A stretch of 8,813 nt of DNA from Anaerolineae bacterium (GTDB lineage: Bacteria > Chloroflexota > Anaerolineae > Aggregatilineales > Phototrophicaceae): the NCBI GenBank assembly GCA_025454715.1, contig JALONY010000038.1:1-8813 (forward strand). Direction: 5' to 3'. The notes below the pieces were generated by a model. The model was not told where the DNA came from and made no database searches. It saw nothing but the letters and a program-made list of their open reading frames with translations. Of the stretch, positions 1 to 7,258 are shown in pieces. The number at the start of each line of letters is the position of its first letter. The first letter of the stretch is position 1. A program made the position numbers and the translations under genes.

Positions 1-1
1 C

Positions 2-1342
2 CTCGCTTATCTCAACCTCTCGACCTTGGTCACGCTGGCCACGTTGGTCGTCTTATTCTGGTGCATCTATCACCGTTTGGGGCTTGGCCTTGCCCTGACG
101 ATTGCATTTGCCCCGTTTTTCCTGTTTCCCGTCGAGTTATACCGGTTTGCCTTTCCCATCGCCGAGATTACCCTGCTGCTGACCGGCGCGGCATGGGTGT
201 TGCGGGGTTTAGCGGCATGGGGCATGTTGCGCCGTCAACGCCGCCCTATCCCTGCATGGTGGCGTAGCGTGCAGCCACTCGATGCCGTGGTGTTGGCTTA
301 TCTCGGCTGTGGGGCATTGGCCTTGACGTGGTCGGCTTACCCAGACCCCGCCCTGACCGAGTTCAGGACGTTGTTCATCGAGCCGGTTCTGTTTTACGCC
401 ATCTTTCGCACCATGCGCCCGACCGAGGCCGAGCACCGTTGGCTGGTGTGGGCATTGGTCGGCGCTGGTGTGGCCGTCAGCGTCATCGGGCTGTTTCAAT
501 ACCTGACCGATCAAGCCATCATCACTGCCGAGGACGCCTCGCGTCGTCTCGCCGGGGTATATGGCTCCCCCAATAACCTCGCGCTATTTCTTGGGCGTGT
601 CATCCCGTTTGCGTTTGCGGCGTTCTTGCTCGTCCGAACGAGGCGCTTGCGCGTTATCGCCCTGATGATTTTCGGCCTGATGGGGGGCACCGCGCTATTG
701 ACCCAAAGTGTCGGCGGCGTCTTCATCGGTATCCCTGCCGCACTCGCCATCGTCTCGATGCTGGCGTTGGGGCGGCGCGGCGTGTTGGGCGTGGCCGTCA
801 TCGCCGTCTTGGTCGTCTTGGGCTTCCTCTTGGCCTCCAGCCAATCGGAGCGCTTTGCCCGCGCCCTCGATTTCTCGCAAGGCACCAACTTTTACCGTGT
901 GCGCGTGATGCAAAGCGCTCTGCAAATCATCCAAGACCGCCCTTTGACCGGCCTCGGCCTCGATCAGTTCTTGTACGCCTTCCGAGGCACCTACATCTAC
1001 CCCGATGCGTGGCCTGAGCCCAATCTCTCGCACCCCCACAATATCCTGCTCGATTTTTGGGTTCGCTTAGGTCTCCCGGGCGTCATCGTCTTGGGGGCGT
1101 GGCTCATCCTGATACCCCCTAGCCTGTATCGCCTGTACCGGAGCACACACGGCTTGTTTTGGCGCATCGCTACGCTTGGCATCATCGGGGCGCTGGTCGA
1201 TACCGTCGTGCATGGTTTGCTCGATAACAGCATCTTCGTGATAGACCTCGCCATCATCTTCTTCGCCACGCTCGCGCTCATCGCCTCTCTGGAGCATCGC
1301 GCACGCTATGGTACACTTTCCGCGTCATCATCTTCTGAGTAA
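2..1342 (+). CDS. O-antigen ligase / Wzy-like polysaccharide polymerase family membrane protein (5' partial)
   Basis: This is a polytopic inner-membrane protein of the O-antigen ligase/Wzy_C type. Such proteins join or polymerise lipid-linked glycans on the outer face of the membrane. The frame is open to the left edge of the window, reading LAYLNLST before a TTG at 26. No ribosome binding site precedes that TTG, so the true start probably lies upstream and the gene is 5' partial. The visible part has about 439-446 residues, close to full family length. There are about ten hydrophobic segments and a long extracytoplasmic loop carrying R-PLTGLGLDQF followed by SHPHN. Counted from the TTG, these histidines are H336 and H338, the usual spot for the family's conserved His-x-His-Asn-like signature. 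A hydrophobic helix (LGLPGVIVLGAWLIL) follows. It ends at TAA 12 bases before the UDP-xylose synthase start. The family is well supported; ligase and polymerase cannot be told apart from sequence alone. Confidence 0.85.
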   Translation, partial: LAYLNLSTLVTLATLVVLFWCIYHRLGLGLALTIAFAPFFLFPVELYRFAFPIAEITLLLTGAAWVLRGLAAWGMLRRQRRPIPAWWRSVQPLDAVVLAYLGCGALALTWSAYPDPALTEFRTLFIEPVLFYAIFRTMRPTEAEHRWLVWALVGAGVAVSVIGLFQYLTDQAIITAEDASRRLAGVYGSPNNLALFLGRVIPFAFAAFLLVRTRRLRVIALMIFGLMGGTALLTQSVGGVFIGIPAALAIVSMLALGRRGVLGVAVIAVLVVLGFLLASSQSERFARALDFSQGTNFYRVRVMQSALQIIQDRPLTGLGLDQFLYAFRGTYIYPDAWPEPNLSHPHNILLDFWVRLGLPGVIVLGAWLILIPPSLYRLYRSTHGLFWRIATLGIIGALVDTVVHGLLDNSIFVIDLAIIFFATLALIASLEHRARYGTLSASSSSE

Positions 1343-1354
1343 AGGGACATCATC

Positions 1355-2302
1355 GTGCGTATCTTGATTGCTGGAGGTGCGGGGTTCATCGGCTCACACC
1401 TGTGCGAACGCTATCTAAAAGACGGTCATGAGGTCATCGCGGTCGATAATTTCGTGACCAGCACACCGGCTAACCTCGCGCATCTCACGCAACACCCCCG
1501 CTTTACCCTGATTGAGGCCGACATCACCGAGCCGTTGTCACAGATCACCCAGCCGCTCGATGTCGTGCTCAATTTCGCTTCGCCCGCCAGCCCGATCGAT
1601 TATCTCGAACTCCCCCTCGAAACCCTCAAGGTCGGTTCTTACGGCACCCATAACACCCTCGATCTGGCGCGCCGCACCAATGCGGTCTATCTGCTGGCCT
1701 CCACATCCGAGGTTTATGGCGACCCGCTCCAGCACCCTCAGCCCGAGACGTATTTCGGTAACGTCAATCCGATTGGGGTGCGTAGCGTCTACGACGAGGC
1801 CAAGCGCTACGCCGAGGCCGCCGTCATGGCCTATCATCGCACCTACGGCCTACGCACCCGCATCGTGCGCATTTTCAACACTTATGGCCCGAGAATGCGC
1901 CTCAACGATGGGCGCGTCGTCCCCAATTTCGTCCGCCAAGCCCTCAACCACGAGCCATTGACCATCTATGGCGACGGCCAACAAACCCGCAGCTTCCAAT
2001 ATGTCGATGACCTCGTCGAGGGGGTCGTTCGCCTCGCCTCGACCGATCATGTCCAGCCGGTCAACATCGGCAACCCATCCGAGTTCACCATTTTGCAATT
2101 TGCTCATATCGTCAACCAACTGACCGATAACCCCGCTGGCATCGTGTATAAGCCCGACCTCCGTATCTCGGATGACCCGCAAACGCGCCGCCCCGACATC
2201 AGCCGCGCACACGACCTACTCGGTTGGCAACCGAGGATCGACATCATCGAAGGCCTGACCCGTACCATCGCCCATTATGAAGGGCGGGATGACCTCGCAT
2301 GA
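1355..2302 (+). CDS. uxs: UDP-glucuronate decarboxylase (UDP-xylose synthase), extended SDR family
   Basis: This 315-residue cytosolic enzyme is predicted to convert UDP-glucuronic acid to UDP-xylose with tightly bound NAD+. The Rossmann GGAGFIGSH motif has glycines at residues 7, 10 and 13, and D31 in AVDNF binds the NAD ribose. T117 and E119 lie in STSEVYGDP and correspond to the catalytic Thr/Glu of UDP-xylose synthases. The GNVNPIG stretch and Y146-x3-K150 (YDEAK) form the active site. [31 protein letters not shown] (R212) and [10 protein letters not shown]...LGWQP are hallmarks of this subfamily rather than of UDP-glucose 4-epimerases or dTDP-glucose dehydratases. The length matches the catalytic core of bacterial and animal homologues. 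The start is GTG, preceded by AAAGGG at 1341-1346. The 3' end overlaps the next gene by four bases (ATGA). It probably supplies UDP-xylose (or UDP-pentose) to the neighbouring glycosyltransferase. Confidence 0.93.
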   Translation: MRILIAGGAGFIGSHLCERYLKDGHEVIAVDNFVTSTPANLAHLTQHPRFTLIEADITEPLSQITQPLDVVLNFASPASPIDYLELPLETLKVGSYGTHNTLDLARRTNAVYLLASTSEVYGDPLQHPQPETYFGNVNPIGVRSVYDEAKRYAEAAVMAYHRTYGLRTRIVRIFNTYGPRMRLNDGRVVPNFVRQALNHEPLTIYGDGQQTRSFQYVDDLVEGVVRLASTDHVQPVNIGNPSEFTILQFAHIVNQLTDNPAGIVYKPDLRISDDPQTRRPDISRAHDLLGWQPRIDIIEGLTRTIAHYEGRDDLA

Positions 2303-3759
2303 TGGCGCGACGCGATAGCACTTTACCCGTTATCGCGTGGGCGTTGCCCCTCGCGGTGTTATCGGGTGTGCTGATTGTGGCGCTCCCCCCTACCCTCGCC
2401 CTCATCGCTTTGGGCGCTGGCGTGCTGGCTCTTGGCATTGTCAGCGGCCTCGTGCCCGCGCTGGTCTGGGCGCTGGTCATCGCACCGTTGCGCGCCCTGC
2501 TCGATATTCGCGCCCCGTCCGTCTTACCCTCCGACCTGTTGCTGATGGCCGTTGGCCTTGCATTGGCAGGTTGGGGCATCGAGCGGCTGGCGCGGCGCGC
2601 CCCGCTTTTGCCGCTGCAAGCCTCCCCCGCCGTCATCGCTGTCGGCTTGTTCGTCGTGGGTGGCGGGCTGTCGTTCGTCACTGCGCTATCTCCCACCGCA
2701 TGGCTGTCCGAGTGGCTGAAATGGCTGTTTGCGTTGTTGTTTGTCTGGTTCGTCCTGCACGTGCGGCGTTGGGAGTGGGTAGCCTATGGTCTAGCCGTGG
2801 CCGGTGCAGCCAACGCAATACTCGGTGTTTACGTGTTTTTCGGCGGCAGTGGTGTCGATCACTTCGCCATCAACACCGCCAATTTCCGCGCTTTCGGCAC
2901 CTTCGAGCAACCCAACCCATTCGGGGGGTTCATGGGTATCCTCACCCCGTTTCTGGGAGCGATTGCCGTCGGGGCGCTGGTTCGGGCATACCGCGCATGG
3001 CGTGTTACCCGCCAACTGCCTACCCTCGCCCTCGTCCAAGCCACCTTTTTCGGCCTGTGCGCCATAGTGACGGCCAGCGCGCTCGTGTTCTCGTGGAGCC
3101 GCGGTGCTTGGTTGGGCTTAGGGGTCTCTGCGGTCGTCACCGTGGTGGCCTTGCCGCGCAAGCTACGCTATGGTTTGATGCTGTTGGCCGTCGCCGTGAT
3201 TGGGGTGGGTGGCTTATGGGCGTCCGGGCGTTTACCGGCCAGCATTACCGACCGCGTGGTCAGCAGTTTCTCCGACCTCATCAGCGCCAATGATGTGCGC
3301 GGCGTGGATGTCACGCCCGAAAATTACGCGGCCATCGAGCGTTTCGCCCACTGGCAGGCCGCCGTCGAGATGTTGCGCCTCTCCCCATGGACGGGGGTTG
3401 GTTTGGGCAATTATGAGGCCGCCTACACCCAAACCCGATTGCTCGGCTGGGATTTCGCCCTCGGTCACGCCCACAATTACTACTTGAATGTTCTTGCTGA
3501 GACTGGCATCATTGGATTCTCATCTTATCTGGGAATGTGGGGTATCATTTTCCTCATCACGTGGCGCGCACGCCGCCACCCAGACCCCATCGCCTCTGCC
3601 GCAGCCGCTGGTCTTCTAGGGACGTGGAGCTACATCGCTGTTCACAGCTTGACAGATCACCTGTATGTGAACACCGTGTTTCTGCATGTCGGGGCGCTCA
3701 TCGGCCTTGCAGCCCTCCTCTATCAGCATACATGGAAGCCCCAGAGATTATCCCCATGA
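2299..3759 (+). CDS. O-antigen ligase / Wzy-like family membrane protein (second copy in operon)
   Basis: This 486-residue integral membrane protein has about eleven to twelve hydrophobic segments, in the O-antigen ligase (Wzy_C) family. The large extracytoplasmic loop before the last helices contains ERFAHWQAA, then [11 protein letters not shown], then [18 protein letters not shown] with H390, H392 and N393. These are the most recognisable sequence features of WaaL/Wzy-like and teichuronic-acid-type polymerases. It starts at the ATG at 2299, which overlaps the UDP-xylose synthase stop (ATGA). A second ATG follows at once at 2302. It ends by overlapping the GtrA gene in the same ATGA fashion, so translational coupling is likely on both sides. 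It is only distantly similar to the first ligase-like protein of the operon, so a recent tandem duplication is unlikely. It may be a polymerase while the other is a ligase, or they may act on different glycans; the sequence does not decide this. Confidence 0.9.
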   Translation: MMARRDSTLPVIAWALPLAVLSGVLIVALPPTLALIALGAGVLALGIVSGLVPALVWALVIAPLRALLDIRAPSVLPSDLLLMAVGLALAGWGIERLARRAPLLPLQASPAVIAVGLFVVGGGLSFVTALSPTAWLSEWLKWLFALLFVWFVLHVRRWEWVAYGLAVAGAANAILGVYVFFGGSGVDHFAINTANFRAFGTFEQPNPFGGFMGILTPFLGAIAVGALVRAYRAWRVTRQLPTLALVQATFFGLCAIVTASALVFSWSRGAWLGLGVSAVVTVVALPRKLRYGLMLLAVAVIGVGGLWASGRLPASITDRVVSSFSDLISANDVRGVDVTPENYAAIERFAHWQAAVEMLRLSPWTGVGLGNYEAAYTQTRLLGWDFALGHAHNYYLNVLAETGIIGFSSYLGMWGIIFLITWRARRHPDPIASAAAAGLLGTWSYIAVHSLTDHLYVNTVFLHVGALIGLAALLYQHTWKPQRLSP

Positions 3760-4352
3760 CCACAACCAACGCGGCGACTCCTATCTCCGACGACACCCCC
3801 AAGACCGGTCTGCGTACCCCGCTCGATGCCCCAATCCGCGCCATTGCCAGCCGCTTTGGTGACCGTGCCAAAGAGATGGAGCGTTTCTTACGCTTCGCCA
3901 TCGTCGGCATCACCGGTGCCGTCATCGATTTTGGGCTGGTCTACATGCTGCAATGGACGATTTTGCCGCCTACCCGTGGCGCAGAGGCCGGCATCGCCGC
4001 CGTCATCGCCTCGACCGTAGCGGTCGTCAGCAACTTCTTCTGGACGCGCTATTGGGTCTACCCCGAGTCGCGTAGCCGCACCTTCCGACGCCAATTGGGG
4101 ATGTTCATCATCGTCAGCGCCATCGGCCTGACCTTCCGCTTCATTTGGGTCACGCTGGCTGCCATCCCGCTCGGGCAAATCTTGTTGCCGGTCGCCCTGC
4201 CCTTCATCGAAATCTTGCGCCCGGGCTATGTCCCGGGGCCGTTGGCCGCCAATAAATTCGGTACGCTCATCGCCCAGATGGGCGCTATGGTCATCGTGAT
4301 GTTTTGGAACTTCTTCGCCAACCGCTATTGGACGTACAACGACGTAAAATAG
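3756..4352 (+). CDS. GtrA family membrane protein
   Basis: This is a 198-residue protein of the GtrA/DPMS transmembrane family. These small four-helix proteins assist translocation of polyprenyl-phosphate-linked sugars or stabilise glycosyltransferases at the membrane. The conserved opening RFLRFAIVGITGAVIDFGLVY begins near residue 43. Helices follow at about 46-68, 79-97 (ending in SNFFWTRYWVY), 111-133 and 166-184, and the end WNFFANRYWTY is typical of the family. The first 42 residues are hydrophilic and probably disordered, longer than the few residues most members have before helix 1. I chose the ATG at 3756, which overlaps the previous stop as ATGA. An in-frame ATG at 3732 would add eight residues but sits deeper in the upstream gene. 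An even earlier start lies entirely within the ligase gene and is unlikely. The partner is probably the adjacent GT4 enzyme or a glycosyltransferase outside the window. Confidence 0.9.
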   Translation: MTTTNAATPISDDTPKTGLRTPLDAPIRAIASRFGDRAKEMERFLRFAIVGITGAVIDFGLVYMLQWTILPPTRGAEAGIAAVIASTVAVVSNFFWTRYWVYPESRSRTFRRQLGMFIIVSAIGLTFRFIWVTLAAIPLGQILLPVALPFIEILRPGYVPGPLAANKFGTLIAQMGAMVIVMFWNFFANRYWTYNDVK

Positions 4353-4354
4353 CG

Positions 4355-5476
4355 ATGAGCGTGCCCCGCATCGCCATCGATTACACCAGCGCCGCCCAAG
4401 GGGCTGGTGTCGGGCGCGCCGTCCGCAATTTGGTCGGCGCGTTGCTCATGAACCACCCCGATCTGGACTATACCCTGTGGGCGGCCTCTGGACAGCCTGT
4501 CCAGTTCCCTAGTGCCGGTACAGCCAAACACGTGACCACCCCCATCCCCCCCATCTGGCTCACCCGCCTCTGGCACCGGCTGCATATCCCGTTGCCGGTC
4601 GAATGGCTGTGCGGCGCGTGCGATGTCTTTTTCGCCACCGACTTCGCTCTACCCCCCAGCAAAACATCGCGAACCGTCTTGTTCATCCACGACTTGTCTT
4701 ATGTCCGTGTGCCCGATGCAGCCGCGCCACCCCTCAAGGCCTATCTCGACGCGGTCGTCCCTCGCTCACTCCGCCGCACGGCGCATGTGGTGGTGAATTC
4801 CGAGGCCACTCGCCTCGATGTGGCCGAATACTACGGGGTGCCCATCGAGCGCATCAGCCGCCTGACCTTCGGGGTCGAGCCGCATTTTTGCGTTCTCCCA
4901 CGCCAGCGCGCCACCCTCACAAAACACTTTCCGGTACTCCAACGCCCTTATATCCTCAGCGTCGGGACGGTACAGCCTCGCAAGAACTATCAACGTCTGA
5001 TCCAAGCCTTGGCGTTGGTGCGCCGCGCAGGTTTCGAGGTCGATTTGGCGATTGCCGGTGGGCAAGGTTGGTTGGATTCCCCGATTTTCGCCGCATCACA
5101 ACAACCGGAGGTGTCTGGGCACGTCCATTTTCTTGGCCACGTCCCCGAGTCGTTGTTGCCAGACCTGTATGCCCACGCTGCCTGCTTTGCCATGCCCTCG
5201 CTTTATGAGGGGTTTGGCCTCCCGATCCTCGAGGCCATGGCGTGCGGCACGCCGGTCGTCACCTCTGATTTGTCGTCATTACCAGAGGCCGCTGGCGAGG
5301 CAGGTCTGTTATGCGACCCATATCAGCCAGAATCAATCGCCCATGCGCTCATCAAAGCGATGTCGGATGAGGCTTGGCGCGCCACCCATATCCCGTTGGG
5401 GGTCGCCCACGCCGCCCGTCATACATGGGCACGCGGCGCCGCCGAGCTGGCCGCCGTCTTTCATGGCTTGACCTGA
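4355..5476 (+). CDS. GT4 family glycosyltransferase (GT-B fold)
   Basis: This 373-residue cytosolic or membrane-associated retaining glycosyltransferase transfers a sugar from a nucleotide donor to a growing glycan. The N-terminal acceptor domain has a glycine-rich loop GAGVGR (residues 15-20) and FIHDLSYVRVPD. The donor domain opens with SVGTVQPRKNYQRLIQAL (S202 onward), where R209 and K210 fit the conserved phosphate-binding R/K pair. It ends with the EX7E signature in YEGFGLPILEAMACGTPVV (E285 and E293), followed by SLPEAAGEAGLL. The length is typical of GT4 enzymes. The start is the ATG at 4355, two bases after the GtrA stop. There is no good Shine-Dalgarno, so translation probably depends on upstream ribosomes. 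An in-frame start 51 bases upstream lies inside GtrA coding sequence and was not used. It is the last gene of the glycan operon. The exact sugar is unknown; xylose is a guess from the UDP-xylose synthase. Confidence 0.92.
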   Translation: MSVPRIAIDYTSAAQGAGVGRAVRNLVGALLMNHPDLDYTLWAASGQPVQFPSAGTAKHVTTPIPPIWLTRLWHRLHIPLPVEWLCGACDVFFATDFALPPSKTSRTVLFIHDLSYVRVPDAAAPPLKAYLDAVVPRSLRRTAHVVVNSEATRLDVAEYYGVPIERISRLTFGVEPHFCVLPRQRATLTKHFPVLQRPYILSVGTVQPRKNYQRLIQALALVRRAGFEVDLAIAGGQGWLDSPIFAASQQPEVSGHVHFLGHVPESLLPDLYAHAACFAMPSLYEGFGLPILEAMACGTPVVTSDLSSLPEAAGEAGLLCDPYQPESIAHALIKAMSDEAWRATHIPLGVAHAARHTWARGAAELAAVFHGLT

Positions 5477-5527
5477 TGCGCTAGGGTTCTTGCGGTTGCC
5501 ATAATCGTCTAAAATAGGCGGTGCGAC

Positions 5528-5538
5528 GAACAGTGTTC
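5528..5538. promoter_or_regulatory. Short perfect palindrome upstream of the thioesterase gene (possible operator)
   Basis: In the 85-base gap between the glycosyltransferase and the thioesterase lies GAACA-G-TGTTC, a perfect dyad with 5-base arms. Thirteen bases earlier is a -10-like TAAAAT (5510-5515), but no convincing -35 box sits 16-18 bases before it. The dyad would then fall near the start of the transcript, a common repressor position. The gap shows no terminator hairpin with a T-tract, so read-through from the glycan operon is possible. An 11-base dyad can occur by chance, so confidence is low. Confidence 0.25.
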
Positions 5539-5561
5539 ACACCGGAAGGCAACGCCCCCTC

Positions 5562-6044
5562 ATGAGCCAACAAGGCAAAACCATCGCTCACTCTCGCGTG
5601 GTACTCAGCACCGTTATGGGGCCACAAGACACCAATCTACACGGCAACGTTCATGGCGGCGTCATCATGAAGATGGTGGACGAAGCCGGTGCTTTGGCGG
5701 CGTCGCGTCATGCACGGATGCCGGTCGTGACCATCGTCATCGACTCGATGACGTTTCTGGAACCGATTCGGGTCGGCAATCTGGTCACCTGCACTGCCGA
5801 GCTCACATGGGTCGGGCGCACGTCCATCGAGGTGCGCGTCGAGGTCAAAGCCGAGAACCCGATGACCGGCACCGAGACCACCACCAACAGCGCCTATTTG
5901 GTCTATGTCGCCCTCTCCCCCGAGGGGCGGCCTGCCCCCGTTACCCCCTTGGTCTACACCACCGATGAAGAGCGCCGCCGCGCTGACCAAGCCGAGCAAC
6001 GGCAAGCTCTGCGCAAGCAACGCCGTTCCGAGGAGGGCTTGTGA
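5562..6044 (+). CDS. Acyl-CoA thioesterase, hotdog fold (BACH/YciA-like)
   Basis: This 160-residue cytosolic enzyme is predicted to hydrolyse acyl-CoA to free fatty acid and CoA. It has a single hotdog domain at about residues 8-125. The core signature is TNLHGNVHGGVIMKMVDEAG, with N25, N29, H31, G32-G33, D40 and E41, as in brain acyl-CoA hydrolase-type and YciA-type thioesterases. IDSMTFLEPIRVGNLV and VGRTSIEVRVEVKAEN follow, matching later strands of the fold. The last 30 residues (from about 131) are highly charged and Arg/Glu-rich, probably a short helix or coiled tail after the domain. GGAAGG at 5544-5549 precedes the ATG by 12 bases, a slightly long spacing. Its stop overlaps the ATPase GTG start (GTGA), so the two are probably translated together. 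Hotdog thioesterases of this type normally act as dimers or hexamers. Chain-length preference cannot be read from the sequence. Confidence 0.9.
   Translation: MSQQGKTIAHSRVVLSTVMGPQDTNLHGNVHGGVIMKMVDEAGALAASRHARMPVVTIVIDSMTFLEPIRVGNLVTCTAELTWVGRTSIEVRVEVKAENPMTGTETTTNSAYLVYVALSPEGRPAPVTPLVYTTDEERRRADQAEQRQALRKQRRSEEGL
6031..6037 (+). promoter_or_regulatory. Strong ribosome binding site fixing the GTG start of the ChlI-like ATPase
   Basis: AGGAGGG lies in the last codons of the thioesterase gene, three to four bases before the GTG at 6041. It is close to a perfect Shine-Dalgarno. It supports the GTG start over any later in-frame codon, despite the rather short spacing. Confidence 0.65.
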
Positions 6045-7258
6045 GCGACCCGACCAAACGTTCCGCCCTTCTCGACTTGTTGTACCAACGGAGCGCCAAG
6101 GCCATCCTCAGCTTGCCGTCCGAAGACCAAGGACTCGCAGAGCATCGCCCGTTTCCCTTTATGGCGTTGGTTGGTCAAGACGAAATGCGCCTCGCCTTAC
6201 TGCTGGCCGTCATCAACCCCGCTGTCAGCGGCGTCCTGCTGATTGGCCCACGCGGCACCGGCAAGACCACCGCCGTTCGCAGCCTGACGACCATCCTCCC
6301 CGCCGTCGAGGTCAGCGATTGCGAGGAAGGCGCGTTGCCCGCCGATATGGAGTCCAACCCCGCCCTAGCCGAGTTGCTTTACCCCGATTGCTATCAAGCC
6401 TACAAGGCCGGTAAGCCGATTTCGCATTATGAGGCCGTGAAGCTGGTCGAGTTGCCATTGACCGCTCGCCTCGAAGACGTGGTTGGCGGCATTAACGAGC
6501 GTATCGCCGTCCAAAGCAACAAGATTCGTCTGGAGCGCGGTTTGTTGGCACGCGCCGACAACAATATCTTGTACGTCGATGAGGTAAACCTGCTGGACAA
6601 TGCCATCATCGACGCCATCCTAGACGCTGCTGCTGCCGGAACCTACAGCGTCCGGCGTGGCCCGATGGTCGGCACCTATCGCTCACGCTTCGTACTGGTC
6701 GGCAGTATGAACCCGGAAGAGGGCGCGCTCCGCCCCCAAATTATGGATCGCTTCGGCTTACGGGTGGGTGTGCGCGGCTTGTTCGATCCGACTCAACGGC
6801 ATGAGGTCTACAAGCGGATGCAAGCCTACCGGCTCAACCCGACCACCTTCATCAAACAATGGGAGATGGTCAGCGCCGAGGCGCTCGATGAAGTGCAGAT
6901 TGCCCGTGACCGCCTGCGTGAGGTCGATATGCCCGATTCGGTGTTGCGCGTCGGGTTCGATTTGGTCAAACAACTCGATATCGACTCGCACCGCGCCGAT
7001 TACGTGATGTTCGAGGCCGCACGCGCCTATGCCGCCGCCGCAGGGCGCAATCATGCCACCCTCGACGACCTGCGTATTGCGGCACCCCTCGCCCTCAGGC
7101 AACGACGCAGTGCCTACATGGTCGATTATTTCATGGAGCAAAAACAAGAAGATGAGCATATCAGCCAATCCCTCGACCTTGTGGCCAAAGCTGCAAAGAA
7201 GCGCCCAAGCCGGTCTGGTCGTCGCGGCACTCCTCCTGCTCAGCCGCCCATGGCTTGA
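6041..7258 (+). CDS. Magnesium chelatase subunit I (ChlI/BchI)-like AAA+ ATPase
   Basis: This 405-residue ATPase strongly resembles the ChlI/BchI subunit that drives Mg2+ insertion into protoporphyrin IX. FPFMALVGQDEM precedes Walker A GPRGTGKT (residues 69-76, K75). The ChlI-specific VELPLTARLEDVVGGIN follows, then Walker B ILYVDEVNLLD (D180, E181), sensor-1 VGSMNPEEGALRPQ (N224) and DRFGLR (R237, an arginine-finger candidate). A helical lid domain follows, ending in a sensor-2-like region before ALRQRRSAY. It is longer than typical ChlI (about 340 residues). It has about 40 residues before the conserved FPF and a basic, proline-rich tail after about residue 370. No BchD/H, VWA or other pigment or cobalamin gene is visible. 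It may therefore serve another remodelling role, as ChlI-type ATPases do in non-phototrophs. It is coupled to the thioesterase by a GTGA overlap and overlaps the next gene by 107 bases. Confidence 0.87.
   Translation: MSDPTKRSALLDLLYQRSAKAILSLPSEDQGLAEHRPFPFMALVGQDEMRLALLLAVINPAVSGVLLIGPRGTGKTTAVRSLTTILPAVEVSDCEEGALPADMESNPALAELLYPDCYQAYKAGKPISHYEAVKLVELPLTARLEDVVGGINERIAVQSNKIRLERGLLARADNNILYVDEVNLLDNAIIDAILDAAAAGTYSVRRGPMVGTYRSRFVLVGSMNPEEGALRPQIMDRFGLRVGVRGLFDPTQRHEVYKRMQAYRLNPTTFIKQWEMVSAEALDEVQIARDRLREVDMPDSVLRVGFDLVKQLDIDSHRADYVMFEAARAYAAAAGRNHATLDDLRIAAPLALRQRRSAYMVDYFMEQKQEDEHISQSLDLVAKAAKKRPSRSGRRGTPPAQPPMA

Noticed and set aside
2337..3293. 318-residue + strand frame inside the second O-antigen ligase gene
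   Set aside because: It is Arg/Cys/His-rich with no domain. It is a typical out-of-frame shadow of a hydrophobic GC-rich gene.
3537..3755. Upstream extension of the GtrA reading frame
   Set aside because: The added residues are Arg/His/Cys-rich, resemble out-of-frame translation of the ligase gene, and lie wholly inside that gene.
5527..5539. Possible LexA (SOS) box
   Set aside because: The half-sites GAAC and GTTC are spaced three bases apart, whereas the Gram-positive LexA box has four. The neighbouring genes are not DNA-repair genes.
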